Positions 7,472 through 13,656 of a DNA stretch of 36,327 nucleotides are shown in pieces (position 1 is the first letter of the stretch; each line of letters begins with the position of its first letter). The translations under genes and the position numbers were made by a program. Below the pieces are notes generated by a model, which searched no databases, had not been told where the DNA came from, and worked only from the letters and a program-made list of their open reading frames with translations. The stretch covers positions 1 through 36,327 of the IMG/VR virus record IMGVR_UViG_3300029309_000122. One strand, written 5' to 3'. This DNA is from a virus.

Positions 7472-7543
7472 TGTAATATATACGTAATAATAACGTGTAG
7501 TTGCTCGGGCGCGGTAATTACCGAGGGTATCAATAATTTTCAT
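7466..7543 (-). CDS. Possible 25-residue leader peptide
   Basis: A tiny ORF reading MKIIDTLGNYRARATTRYYY and five further residues has a perfect ribosome-binding site (AAAGGAG, 8 bases before its ATG). It ends 8 bases before the start of the DUF6362-like gene, which itself lacks a clear Shine-Dalgarno sequence. This suggests translational coupling or attenuation through the leader. The size makes it tentative. Confidence 0.45.
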   Translation of the reverse strand: MKIIDTLGNYRARATTRYYYVYITV

Positions 7544-7560
7544 TTCGTCAACTCCTTTTT

Positions 7561-8394
7561 TTATCCAACACAATCGCCGTCATCCGCCTGGCAAAAATAA
7601 CCTTGCTGATCGAACACCCAATCGCTTTGTTTACTTACATAATTTTTAAGATTAGTTAGCGGCCGTTCTTTATTAAAAAAGCCATAATCACCCCGACTAG
7701 CGTATTCTTGTTCCTTGTTTTCCCACCATGCGTATCGTTGCGGATGTTCTCTTAACAGCATGACTTGATGTGCCTCTGACTTTAGAAAACATCCATCACA
7801 ATTTCCGTACATTGTCTTTCCGTTAATAACCGGCAGCTGTAATGAAAAATCTTGTTGTGACCAAAAGGCATCAATCGTTTTTTTTGTAACCTTTGCCGGA
7901 ACGAGCGGCCTCCAGGGAGTTATAATATTATCTATTTTTTTGTCTTTAAGTCTATGTGGTTCGTCGGCTCTTATACCAACAGCGTTGTGCCATTTTTTCC
8001 AGCCGAGGCTTTTTAAATATCGTTTGCTGGTGTGAATTTTAAGTTCTACTGTGCAAAACCGAATAAGAGCGTGTGGCAATATTCGCTTGTGCTTTATCAG
8101 CTGGTCAAATGGTTCTCCGTTACGACTGGCGCTATTGTGGTTTACTACTTGCACTCCTGGCTTTTCCTTGTAGAAATACTCCAGCCAGGTAATCGGAACA
8201 TTCCATTTTTCTGCACACTTTTGCACAAAATCATACGTCTGCGGCATCTCTCTGCCGGTGTTTTGAAACAATACCTTTGCTCTTTCTGGTATGCCGTTGT
8301 TTGCCTGGATGATTTCATGCAATAAATATGCAGACGTGCGGCCACCAGAAAAAGATATACTTACATTTCCATCCGGCAGCACGTAAGGGTTCAT
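7561..8394 (-). CDS. PAPS-reductase-family (PP-loop) protein
   Basis: With the ATG at 8394 (overlapping the upstream stop as ATGA) the product has 277 residues. It shows the adenine-nucleotide PP-loop S-F-S-G-G-R-T-S (residues 14-21), the family's F-Q-N-T-G-R-E-M-P motif after strand two, and R-x-C-T-x-x-L-K near the middle. Cysteines in N-C-D-G-C and a C-terminal C-x6-C could bind metal or an Fe-S cluster. Relatives include PAPS reductases and DndC-like DNA sulfur-modification proteins. Substrate cannot be told from sequence; many marine phages carry such genes, perhaps for sulfur metabolism or nucleic-acid modification. No other Dnd-type gene is present. Confidence 0.8.
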   Translation of the reverse strand: MNPYVLPDGNVSISFSGGRTSAYLLHEIIQANNGIPERAKVLFQNTGREMPQTYDFVQKCAEKWNVPITWLEYFYKEKPGVQVVNHNSASRNGEPFDQLIKHKRILPHALIRFCTVELKIHTSKRYLKSLGWKKWHNAVGIRADEPHRLKDKKIDNIITPWRPLVPAKVTKKTIDAFWSQQDFSLQLPVINGKTMYGNCDGCFLKSEAHQVMLLREHPQRYAWWENKEQEYASRGDYGFFNKERPLTNLKNYVSKQSDWVFDQQGYFCQADDGDCVG

Positions 8395-8507
8395 CGCATA
8401 AATACTTTTTTGCATTTAAGTAAAAAGCGCTGCCAAACGCTGCTATTGTGCCAGGCTAACAGCTGACCAAATCTACCGGTAAAATGCTTATCGATATTAC
8501 TTGTCAT
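8391..8507 (-). CDS. Possible small basic protein (38 residues)
   Basis: This short ORF starts MTSNIDKHFTGRFGQLLAWH. Its ATG lies inside the end of the upstream 71-residue gene, and its TGA overlaps the start of the PP-loop gene as ATGA. These overlaps fill what would otherwise be an 80-base gap and fit the operon's coupled style. There is no recognised family and the size makes it tentative. Confidence 0.5.
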   Translation of the reverse strand: MTSNIDKHFTGRFGQLLAWHNSSVWQRFLLKCKKVFMR

Positions 8508-8712
8508 ATCTTGTATCGCAACCAGATAGCCAATTAAAGGTTTCGTATTTTACGCGGATAATATCGTCAGCAATAGTATCGACGACATGTTTCTCCGTAT
8601 AACAATTTTTAGAATACTTGGGCGGAATGTCATGCAAATCCGCGATTTGCAGCAGCGTGTATCCCTGGTTAATTTTATAGTTAATGTAGTCTTTTGCTTC
8701 TTCATGCTCCAT
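8497..8712 (-). CDS. Small protein with HTH-like helix (71 residues)
   Basis: Starts MEHEEAKDYINYKINQGYTL behind a strong AAGGAGGAA ribosome site. Residues 18-30 (YTLLQIADLHDIP) resemble the first helices of a helix-turn-helix with a leucine/isoleucine core, but the recognition helix is not clear. It overlaps the end of the VRR-NUC gene by 11 bases. It may be a regulator or a small early protein of unknown role. Confidence 0.65.
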   Translation of the reverse strand: MEHEEAKDYINYKINQGYTLLQIADLHDIPPKYSKNCYTEKHVVDTIADDIIRVKYETFNWLSGCDTRYDK

Positions 8713-9097
8713 AAATATTCCTCCTTGCTTGAAATAAAAAACTGTCTGTTTGTGAATGATCCTTGAGCGTCACTACTGTGCCTAACACCTGGCGCACGTC
8801 ATCGAGCGTCTTGCATACAGCGGTGACACAACCAGCTGTTGATAATGCTTGCAGCGTTTTGTTTTGTGCTGCCGTTATGGTGTTCTTGCCTACTTTTAGT
8901 TCGATAAACACCGGCGGCTTACCTGGACAAAAGATCTCGAGATCCGGCCACCCGGTACACATGCCAGCTTTCTTCAACTTGACACGATGCGCCACATGGC
9001 TTTTGCCCTCGTTTGGTGAATGATGAAATATTGATCCGTCCGGTAAGGCAACACGCAGATAATCCGCAACCAGGTTTTGCAGCTGCGCTTCTGTCAT
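8702..9097 (-). CDS. VRR-NUC domain nuclease
   Basis: A compact 131-residue PD-(D/E)XK nuclease of the VRR-NUC family. The catalytic set is visible: H-H-S-P-N-E-G (25-31), G-W-P-D-L-E (49-54) with D52, then F-I-E-L-K (64-68) with E66 and K68. Stand-alone phage VRR-NUC proteins are thought to be structure-specific (Holliday-junction-like) nucleases, which would suit processing of recombination or packaging intermediates in a phage with its own exonuclease and annealing protein. Its ATG overlaps the upstream regulator's stop as ATGA (9094-9097). Confidence 0.85.
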   Translation of the reverse strand: MTEAQLQNLVADYLRVALPDGSIFHHSPNEGKSHVAHRVKLKKAGMCTGWPDLEIFCPGKPPVFIELKVGKNTITAAQNKTLQALSTAGCVTAVCKTLDDVRQVLGTVVTLKDHSQTDSFLFQARRNIYGA

Positions 9098-9315
9098 ACT
9101 TCGTCCTGGTAAAAATCATTTGGCTGCACTGCGCCATCCGTTGCGACTTTGATCCGGCGCATGTATTCCTTGTTTGGATGCACTGCTCGAGCGGCCCCTG
9201 GATGATTACGATCTAAGCACCAGCGATGCACAACACCAGCACCAGGCGCATCAAGCAACTCTGCCAGCTGCCGATACGTCAAACCTCTATTCTTGCGCCA
9301 TTCCTCAAGTTTCAA
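9094..9315 (-). CDS. Cro-like HTH regulator, divergent from the repressor
   Basis: This 73-residue protein has an XRE-type helix-turn-helix in its first half: L-T-Y-R-Q-L-A-E-L-L-D-A-P-G-A-G-V-V-H-R-W (residues 12-32). It starts at a TTG codon (9313-9315); no in-frame ATG precedes it. Being the first gene of the leftward operon, back to back with the repressor at 9531, it occupies the position of Cro in lambdoid-type switches. The spacer upstream holds ATCAATATT repeats and a dyad that may be its operators. Confidence 0.7.
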   Translation of the reverse strand: MKLEEWRKNRGLTYRQLAELLDAPGAGVVHRWCLDRNHPGAARAVHPNKEYMRRIKVATDGAVQPNDFYQDEV

Positions 9316-9365
9316 ATCAATATTCCTACAATCAAGATATCAATATTACGATCAATAATATTGAT
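9316..9365. promoter_or_regulatory. Operator-like repeats ATCAATATT and dyad in the divergent control region
   Basis: Two exact 9-base repeats ATCAATATT (9316-9324 and 9339-9347) are followed by a perfect interrupted dyad ATCAATA-A-TATTGAT (9351-9365). They sit directly in front of the leftward Cro-like gene and so could bind that regulator or the repressor. The motif differs from the GTAACA/TGTTAC operator near the repressor gene. Confidence 0.55.
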
Positions 9366-9478
9366 TTAACAGATTAAGTTACATTGCTCGATTTTGCAAG
9401 CGTTATATAATAACCAATGATGGTTGGCATAAATATGATTGACTTACTCAGAATTTATTAATACGTTAAATGTCTTAC

Positions 9479-9495
9479 GTAACACTTGTTGTTAC
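9479..9495. promoter_or_regulatory. Operator O1, GTAACA-N5-TGTTAC
   Basis: A 17-bp inverted repeat with 6-base arms, 35 bases ahead of the repressor ATG. The same arms and spacing recur at 10309-10325 (one mismatch) and 12589-12605. This is the expected placement for an autoregulatory operator of the HTH repressor. Confidence 0.7.
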
Positions 9496-9530
9496 AAAAT
9501 ACTTGATTTGCTACAGTTTGGAGGATAAAC

Positions 9531-10268
9531 ATGAACATACTAAATATACCATATTTCGATGACGATATGACAGAAGTACAAACAGTAAGCAATCTCAAAC
9601 AACTATCAAAAAGAGCCGGCATGTCCGGTGTGCAGATCGCAGAACAAATGGGCTTGCGCCCCGAAACTGTATCCAGGCACTTAAACGGCAAGCAGAATAT
9701 TAGCATCGAGGATGCGATAAAGTACGCAAAGATCCTGGGATGTTCGCCAGAAGAAATACTGTTTCAGCGCAGCATGTGTCCTATCATCGGAACGCTATCA
9801 ACAGCTGGTGTGCTTGATATGTTTGGACAAGACGAATCAAAGCAGCGTTTTCTTGCCGGGCCACTTAGTTTCCAACCCTATCATGCCGCATACTTTGCGC
9901 CCGGATGGTTTACAAAAAAGAAAACAGCAATTGCTATTGTTGATCGCCGGCCCATAGACAAGCGCTATGTTCACGATCAATCTGTCGGTCAAATTAGTAT
10001 CTGCATGGTTAAAAACTGCTGCAACAGTGGAAAAAATGTTGCCGTGTGTGGATACCCTTTTGAAAACAGCGATTTTAAAACGCATACAGTACGTCGTTTA
10101 ATCAACATGGTCGAGGCCATGCAATCTAAAGACAGTAAAAAGAAAGTGCAATATCCTACCTCTGAAACCGACTTTATGCCTAATTGTTCCTTACAATGGG
10201 CCACACCGGTTCGCTTTATGCTTTATGATCCGGCAGCGGAAGGTTTTGAAATTCTAAAAGATAATTGA
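9531..10268 (+). CDS. Phage repressor-like HTH protein (CI analogue)
   Basis: This 245-residue protein has an XRE helix-turn-helix near residues 20-65: L-K-Q-L-S-K-R-A-G-M-S-G-V-Q-I-A-E-Q-M-G-L followed by E-T-V-S-R-H-L-N-G, the classic recognition helix. The C-terminal half begins P-I-I-G-T-L-S-T-A-G like the linker of LexA/CI repressors, but I see no G-D-S-M serine motif or matching catalytic lysine, so self-cleavage on SOS induction looks doubtful. A strong GGAGG lies 6 bases before the ATG. It is divergent from the Cro-like gene and probably holds the lysogenic state. Confidence 0.8.
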   Translation: MNILNIPYFDDDMTEVQTVSNLKQLSKRAGMSGVQIAEQMGLRPETVSRHLNGKQNISIEDAIKYAKILGCSPEEILFQRSMCPIIGTLSTAGVLDMFGQDESKQRFLAGPLSFQPYHAAYFAPGWFTKKKTAIAIVDRRPIDKRYVHDQSVGQISICMVKNCCNSGKNVAVCGYPFENSDFKTHTVRRLINMVEAMQSKDSKKKVQYPTSETDFMPNCSLQWATPVRFMLYDPAAEGFEILKDN

Positions 10269-10308
10269 TGCAATCTGCAATATTATTGATTTTAGTTATT
10301 GACGCATA

Positions 10309-10325
10309 GTAACAATATTTGTTAT
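10309..10325. promoter_or_regulatory. Operator O2, GTAACA-N5-TGTTAT
   Basis: Second copy of the 17-bp operator, one mismatch in the right arm. It lies between a TTGACG -35-like box (10299-10304) and a TATCAC -10-like box (10323-10328, 18-base spacer), so binding here would block a promoter for the exonuclease operon. Confidence 0.7.
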
Positions 10326-10384
10326 CACTGTTAGACGCGCCGTGTTAATCCTTCAAGCGGCGCGTACCAACTTAGAGAGATAAC

Positions 10385-11290
10385 ATGCCGCTGCCCGAAC
10401 TTACACCCGACTATGCTTTGCGCTTTGACTACCATCACCATAGCAATCCTATGTCGCAGCCTCGAGGACGCAAGCTGTTCGACAAAGTTATCGTCCGGCC
10501 CATGCTTGATAAGCTTTGGAAAGAGGATCCGGATCGTGCTAGGCAATTAGATCCCAATCGTGCAGCATCACCACGGATGGTCGCCGGTACGTCAACACAA
10601 AAAGCTGTTGATAGCGTGCTAAATATCGATGATGCAGAACCCATGAAACTTGATGAAGCGCACTCCTGGGCCAAATCTGAGGGCCTAATTTTCGAGAATA
10701 GGCATTTTATCAGCGATTTTCTTGGAAATAGCGACGAAATGGAGGTCGAGCTTTACAAAGAGGAGATTCCGCTGGTCATCAACCATGCGCTCGAGGGATT
10801 GAAACAAGCCATGTCCAGGGAGAACCGATATGTCGGTGAGATTATTCTCCAGGACAAGCTGCCAGGATGCGAACTGCCGCACAACACTCGGCCGGACTAC
10901 GCTCGACGCGGCGATCTTAAAACAAAATGGAGCAGCGTAAAACGCAAATCATATCTACCTAATAATTTATCCGGGCCATTCGAGCAGAAAGCTGTGTACC
11001 AGGTCGCCGGCTTTTGGGCCTTGAATGGTCAGCAGCCGCCGTTCCTGGTCTACGCAAACTACAAAGATTTTAAAGTATTTGACCAGGACAATTCACCGGA
11101 GTTAAGCGACGAGAACTTAGCCAGGATAGTAAAAGAGATTGCCCGGCATCACCAGGTAACAGAGCAGCTACTTAAAAAAGCAGACAACCAGGAAGATTTG
11201 TTCAGCATGATCGACCCGGAATGGCACGACGGATTTGCCTGGACGCTGCAACCCGAACTTAAAGAACTAGCAAGGAGAGTATTTAGATGA
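10385..11290 (+). CDS. PD-(D/E)XK exonuclease of the phage recombination module
   Basis: This 301-residue protein carries the RecB/RecE-like PD-(D/E)XK signature: R-P-D-Y-A near residue 170 and G-D-L-K-T-K-W near 176-182, where D-x-K is the metal-binding core. A Gln-containing helix (E-Q-K-A-V-Y-Q-V-A-G-F-W) near residue 200 is the typical QxxxY motif of these nucleases. It would resect double-stranded ends to 3' single strands. Its end overlaps the start of the annealing-protein gene as ATGA (11287-11290), making an exonuclease-annealase pair as in RecET or Red. Confidence 0.82.
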   Translation: MPLPELTPDYALRFDYHHHSNPMSQPRGRKLFDKVIVRPMLDKLWKEDPDRARQLDPNRAASPRMVAGTSTQKAVDSVLNIDDAEPMKLDEAHSWAKSEGLIFENRHFISDFLGNSDEMEVELYKEEIPLVINHALEGLKQAMSRENRYVGEIILQDKLPGCELPHNTRPDYARRGDLKTKWSSVKRKSYLPNNLSGPFEQKAVYQVAGFWALNGQQPPFLVYANYKDFKVFDQDNSPELSDENLARIVKEIARHHQVTEQLLKKADNQEDLFSMIDPEWHDGFAWTLQPELKELARRVFR

Positions 11291-11994
11291 AAGATCAGCT
11301 GCAAGCAGCGATGCAAGAGATTGGAAAACTTAACGAAAGTGGTGTGGTTACGCGAGGTAATAAAAAGTATACAACAGTAGCAGTGCGTGTAGAGGTATTT
11401 AGAAAATACTTTCCGGACTACTCTATAAATACCAGGGTAACAGTTGACGACGGCAAGCGCGTAATCGTTATTGCTGAAGTATTTGCACCAGGATCAGACC
11501 GGCCAATATCCACCGGGATAGCAGAAGAGATACGCGGCAGCAGCAACGTAAATAAAACGTCAGCTGTCGAGAATGGCGAAACGTCAGCTATCGGCCGCGC
11601 GTTAGCTAACCTGGGATTGCATGGCGGAGAGTTTGCCAGCGACTTCGAGATCGAGGTTGCTGCGTTAAAAGATGCAACGATGGATATGAACGAGGCCATC
11701 GAGCAAGCCAGGGAAGAACAAGAACAAGAGGCTATGGAAGATTTGCAGCAAGCAAGCGATAGCTTTCCGGAAGAAGTTGAGGCAGAAAAAACTCCTGGCA
11801 AAAACGACGATATATTTCAAAAGTTCGTAGATCGCATGGTCGCAGACTTTAAGTTTTCAAAATCTATCGGGCAGATGAACGCAATTTTTGCAAAAGAGCA
11901 AGCAAACTATAAACGCTTAAAAGCAGAGGCCCCAGCAATGGCGCAAATTATTGAGGATAAATATGATGAAATGGAAAACAAGTTAAGGAAATAA
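11287..11994 (+). CDS. Single-strand annealing protein, Rad52/ERF-like candidate
   Basis: This 235-residue protein contains T-S-A-V-E-N-G-E-T-S-A-I-G-R-A-L-A-N-L-G near residues 91-110, a signature shared by ERF/Sak-type phage annealing proteins of the Rad52 superfamily. An acidic, Gln/Glu-rich linker follows (about 130-170) and then a basic helical tail. It would bind single strands made by the preceding exonuclease and anneal them. It is translationally coupled to that gene and is followed one base later by the SSB-like gene. The family call rests on the motif and on the neighbourhood. Confidence 0.7.
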   Translation: MKDQLQAAMQEIGKLNESGVVTRGNKKYTTVAVRVEVFRKYFPDYSINTRVTVDDGKRVIVIAEVFAPGSDRPISTGIAEEIRGSSNVNKTSAVENGETSAIGRALANLGLHGGEFASDFEIEVAALKDATMDMNEAIEQAREEQEQEAMEDLQQASDSFPEEVEAEKTPGKNDDIFQKFVDRMVADFKFSKSIGQMNAIFAKEQANYKRLKAEAPAMAQIIEDKYDEMENKLRK

Positions 11995-11995
11995 C

Positions 11996-12397
11996 ATGGA
12001 AAAAATTAAGATGGGCGGATCAAAGCCGCACTTTGGAAACAATCAATTTAGATTAGGCGGCGGATTGAAAAAAGATCACGACTATCAATGTGCTGGCTGG
12101 TTGCAGTTTCGTACCGGTAAAGGTGAAGATGGCCGGCAGCTGCCGCAGACGAACGAGCAACGCGCTGCTATCCAGGAGGCTTATCAAACACTGCTTGACC
12201 TGGCAATGAAATACGGCAATGGACAGTTGCAGCTAGGACTAAGCATAAAAGAAAAAGGAGAACCCGGCGGAGTATGGCCGGTGCTCGAGCGGCCCCTACT
12301 CTTCCTGGATATTCCGCAAGATCTACGACAAAACTATTCTAGACCTAACTTCGGTGATGATGATGACAGTAGTGAAACTGACCGCCCACAATTCTAA
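11996..12397 (+). CDS. SSB-like protein with acidic C-terminal tail
   Basis: Unrecognised 133-residue protein directly after the annealing protein. The body is rich in Gly and aromatic residues with beta-like segments. The end is G-D-D-D-D-S-S-E-T-D-R-P-Q-F, an acidic tail closing on Phe, as in bacterial and phage single-strand-binding proteins that recruit partners through such a tip. Together with its place in an exonuclease-annealase operon this suggests a single-strand DNA-binding protein. I do not see a canonical SSB sequence motif, so the function is inferred. Confidence 0.5.
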   Translation: MEKIKMGGSKPHFGNNQFRLGGGLKKDHDYQCAGWLQFRTGKGEDGRQLPQTNEQRAAIQEAYQTLLDLAMKYGNGQLQLGLSIKEKGEPGGVWPVLERPLLFLDIPQDLRQNYSRPNFGDDDDSSETDRPQF

Positions 12398-12575
12398 GGG
12401 ATTGTATACGCTATCAGAGGCTGGCAAGCTGCTGTTTCCAGGATTATCAGAGGCAGCTAGTTATCAGCGACTCCGGCGGATCCTGGCGCATGGTGACTAC
12501 GAGATCCACAAAAGCGGCCGCACCAGCTATATTGCTAGCCATGTCCTCGAGCGATTAGGCGCTAAGATTAACTAA
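12354..12575 (+). CDS. Small excisionase/AlpA-like winged-helix protein
   Basis: At most 73 residues, overlapping the end of the SSB-like gene by 44 bases. The start is uncertain: GTG at 12354 followed by three ATG codons. The recognisable part begins at Y-T-L-S-E-A-G-K-L-L-F (residues 18-28), followed by Q-R-L-R-R-I-L-A-H-G-D-Y-E-I and G-R-T-S-Y-I, the pattern of MerR-type HTH_17 excisionase-like domains. It could be the Xis that directs the integrase toward excision, or a transcription regulator. Xis proteins often lie apart from int, as here. Confidence 0.6.
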   Translation: MMMMTVVKLTAHNSKGLYTLSEAGKLLFPGLSEAASYQRLRRILAHGDYEIHKSGRTSYIASHVLERLGAKIN

Positions 12576-12588
12576 TAAAATATACTGT

Positions 12589-12605
12589 GTAACACTTTCT
12601 GTTAC
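12589..12605. promoter_or_regulatory. Operator O3, GTAACA-N5-TGTTAC
   Basis: Third copy of the 17-bp operator, identical in both arms to O1. It stands 100 bases before the 162-residue gene. Downstream is another inverted repeat, ATTGAC-N7-GTCAAT (12621-12639), which contains a TTGAC promoter-like box. The 130-base gap therefore looks like a separate repressor-controlled promoter region. Confidence 0.65.
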
Positions 12606-12704
12606 TTTTTACTTGCAATGATTGACGCACTGTGTCAATAATAATGAGTAAATGGATCAAGTGATTCGAAAACATTCCCCAAAAACAAACAGAAAGGACA
12701 CTGC

Positions 12705-13193
12705 ATGAGTGCATACGTTGTTAATCCATCTCACATAGGCCAGCTGGTCTTGTGGTACTTACAAAACAAAACACCGGGTCTTAACTCTATCAACCACCGG
12801 GGCAAAGATATCTTTCTCGATCCCAAAGATTTAGTGCTGCACCTGGCCACTGCTAATACAGATAGTGTCAAGTTTAGATACGCACAAGAGGATGTAGCAC
12901 AAGACGTTTATCTCTGCGGCGATGTTTGGAAGTACATGCGAAATATACGACACGCTGTCAAGATCAGCCACGCTGACGCATACAACATGGCCAAGTGTTT
13001 ACGATACCAATCTTGTGAGCACCCAGAGTACGTAGGATCCGCAGCAGAAAAGTTACTCGACACTATCCAGGACACTGCCGCATCACGACTTGCAGCTAGC
13101 GCAAAAGTTTCCTGGGAGTACAAGGACGACTACTCAGAGCATGGCCAGATCAGCTTGTCACAACTAGCAAAAAGACAGAAAGGAGTTGCTTAA
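12705..13193 (+). CDS. Conserved hypothetical protein (162 residues)
   Basis: Starts MSAYVVNPSHIGQLVLWYLQ behind an AAAGGACA ribosome site. Proteins with this MSAYVV-x-P-x-HI opening occur in phages and plasmids without assigned function. The middle contains several Tyr, His and Cys residues and the C-terminus is polar. It is the first gene after operator O3 and is followed by two short genes with almost no spacing, so the three likely form one unit controlled by the repressor. Confidence 0.65.
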   Translation: MSAYVVNPSHIGQLVLWYLQNKTPGLNSINHRGKDIFLDPKDLVLHLATANTDSVKFRYAQEDVAQDVYLCGDVWKYMRNIRHAVKISHADAYNMAKCLRYQSCEHPEYVGSAAEKLLDTIQDTAASRLAASAKVSWEYKDDYSEHGQISLSQLAKRQKGVA

Positions 13194-13436
13194 TTGTACG
13201 ATAAAAAATTCATAAAAAAACTTGAGGCTGGGATACCAGCCTCACTCAAGATGATGCGAAAAGTTATCAAGGACAAGACCGGACATGATCCCCATGTGCT
13301 AGGTCTTATCACCCTGGCAAAACGAGAACCAGATTTGTTTCCAGCTGCTGCACACGCAGACATCAAGATTGCCAACGAACACATTTGCAGCTGCATTTAC
13401 GACAACCTAAGTTTCAACAAAAAGAAAGGATCTTAA
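13194..13436 (+). CDS. Small hypothetical protein with TTG start (80 residues)
   Basis: Begins at a TTG that directly abuts the previous stop (TAATTG), with AAAGGAG about 8 bases before it, so initiation at TTG is well supported. The product starts YDKKFIKKLEAGIPASLKMM after the initiator. It is helical and basic at the N-terminus, with a Cys pair near the end. No family recognised. Confidence 0.6.
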   Translation: MYDKKFIKKLEAGIPASLKMMRKVIKDKTGHDPHVLGLITLAKREPDLFPAAAHADIKIANEHICSCIYDNLSFNKKKGS

Positions 13437-13610
13437 ATGAAATACACAATCGAACAGTTTGTAGAGTTTGCTAAGAATGAAATGTGGGAGTTGTGTTTCG
13501 CAACCGAGAAAGAGATCGACCAGGTTTGCGAGATCATGAACGACGAGGGATTAGCTGGTGATGATGTTTACACCATGTGGGAGGCTTTCAAAGATCCAAC
13601 AGCTTTCTAA
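13437..13610 (+). CDS. Small acidic protein (57 residues)
   Basis: An ORF starting MKYTIEQFVEFAKNEMWELC immediately follows the previous stop (TAAATG) with AAAGGA upstream. It is acidic, with Trp and Cys residues, and ends D-P-T-A-F. Last gene of the plus-strand operon, just before the intrinsic terminator. Acidic mini-proteins of phages are sometimes inhibitors or DNA mimics, but nothing specific is visible here. Confidence 0.65.
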   Translation: MKYTIEQFVEFAKNEMWELCFATEKEIDQVCEIMNDEGLAGDDVYTMWEAFKDPTAF

Positions 13611-13630
13611 CAAAAACCACATAGCAAACT

Positions 13631-13656
13631 AGGCCGCGCTTGCGGCCTTTTTTTTT
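13631..13656 (+). terminator. Intrinsic terminator of the plus-strand operon
   Basis: A perfect 7-bp GC-rich stem AGGCCGC / GCGGCCT with a GCTT loop is followed by nine T residues (13648-13656). It ends the rightward operon and abuts the stop of the convergent integrase gene. On the minus strand the T tract is poor, so it is mainly one-directional. Confidence 0.93.

Noticed and set aside
9489-9517. Promoter TTGTTA-N17-TACAGT for the repressor
   Set aside because: The spacing is good, but the start would fall in or beside the ribosome site, leaving almost no leader. Too uncertain to list.
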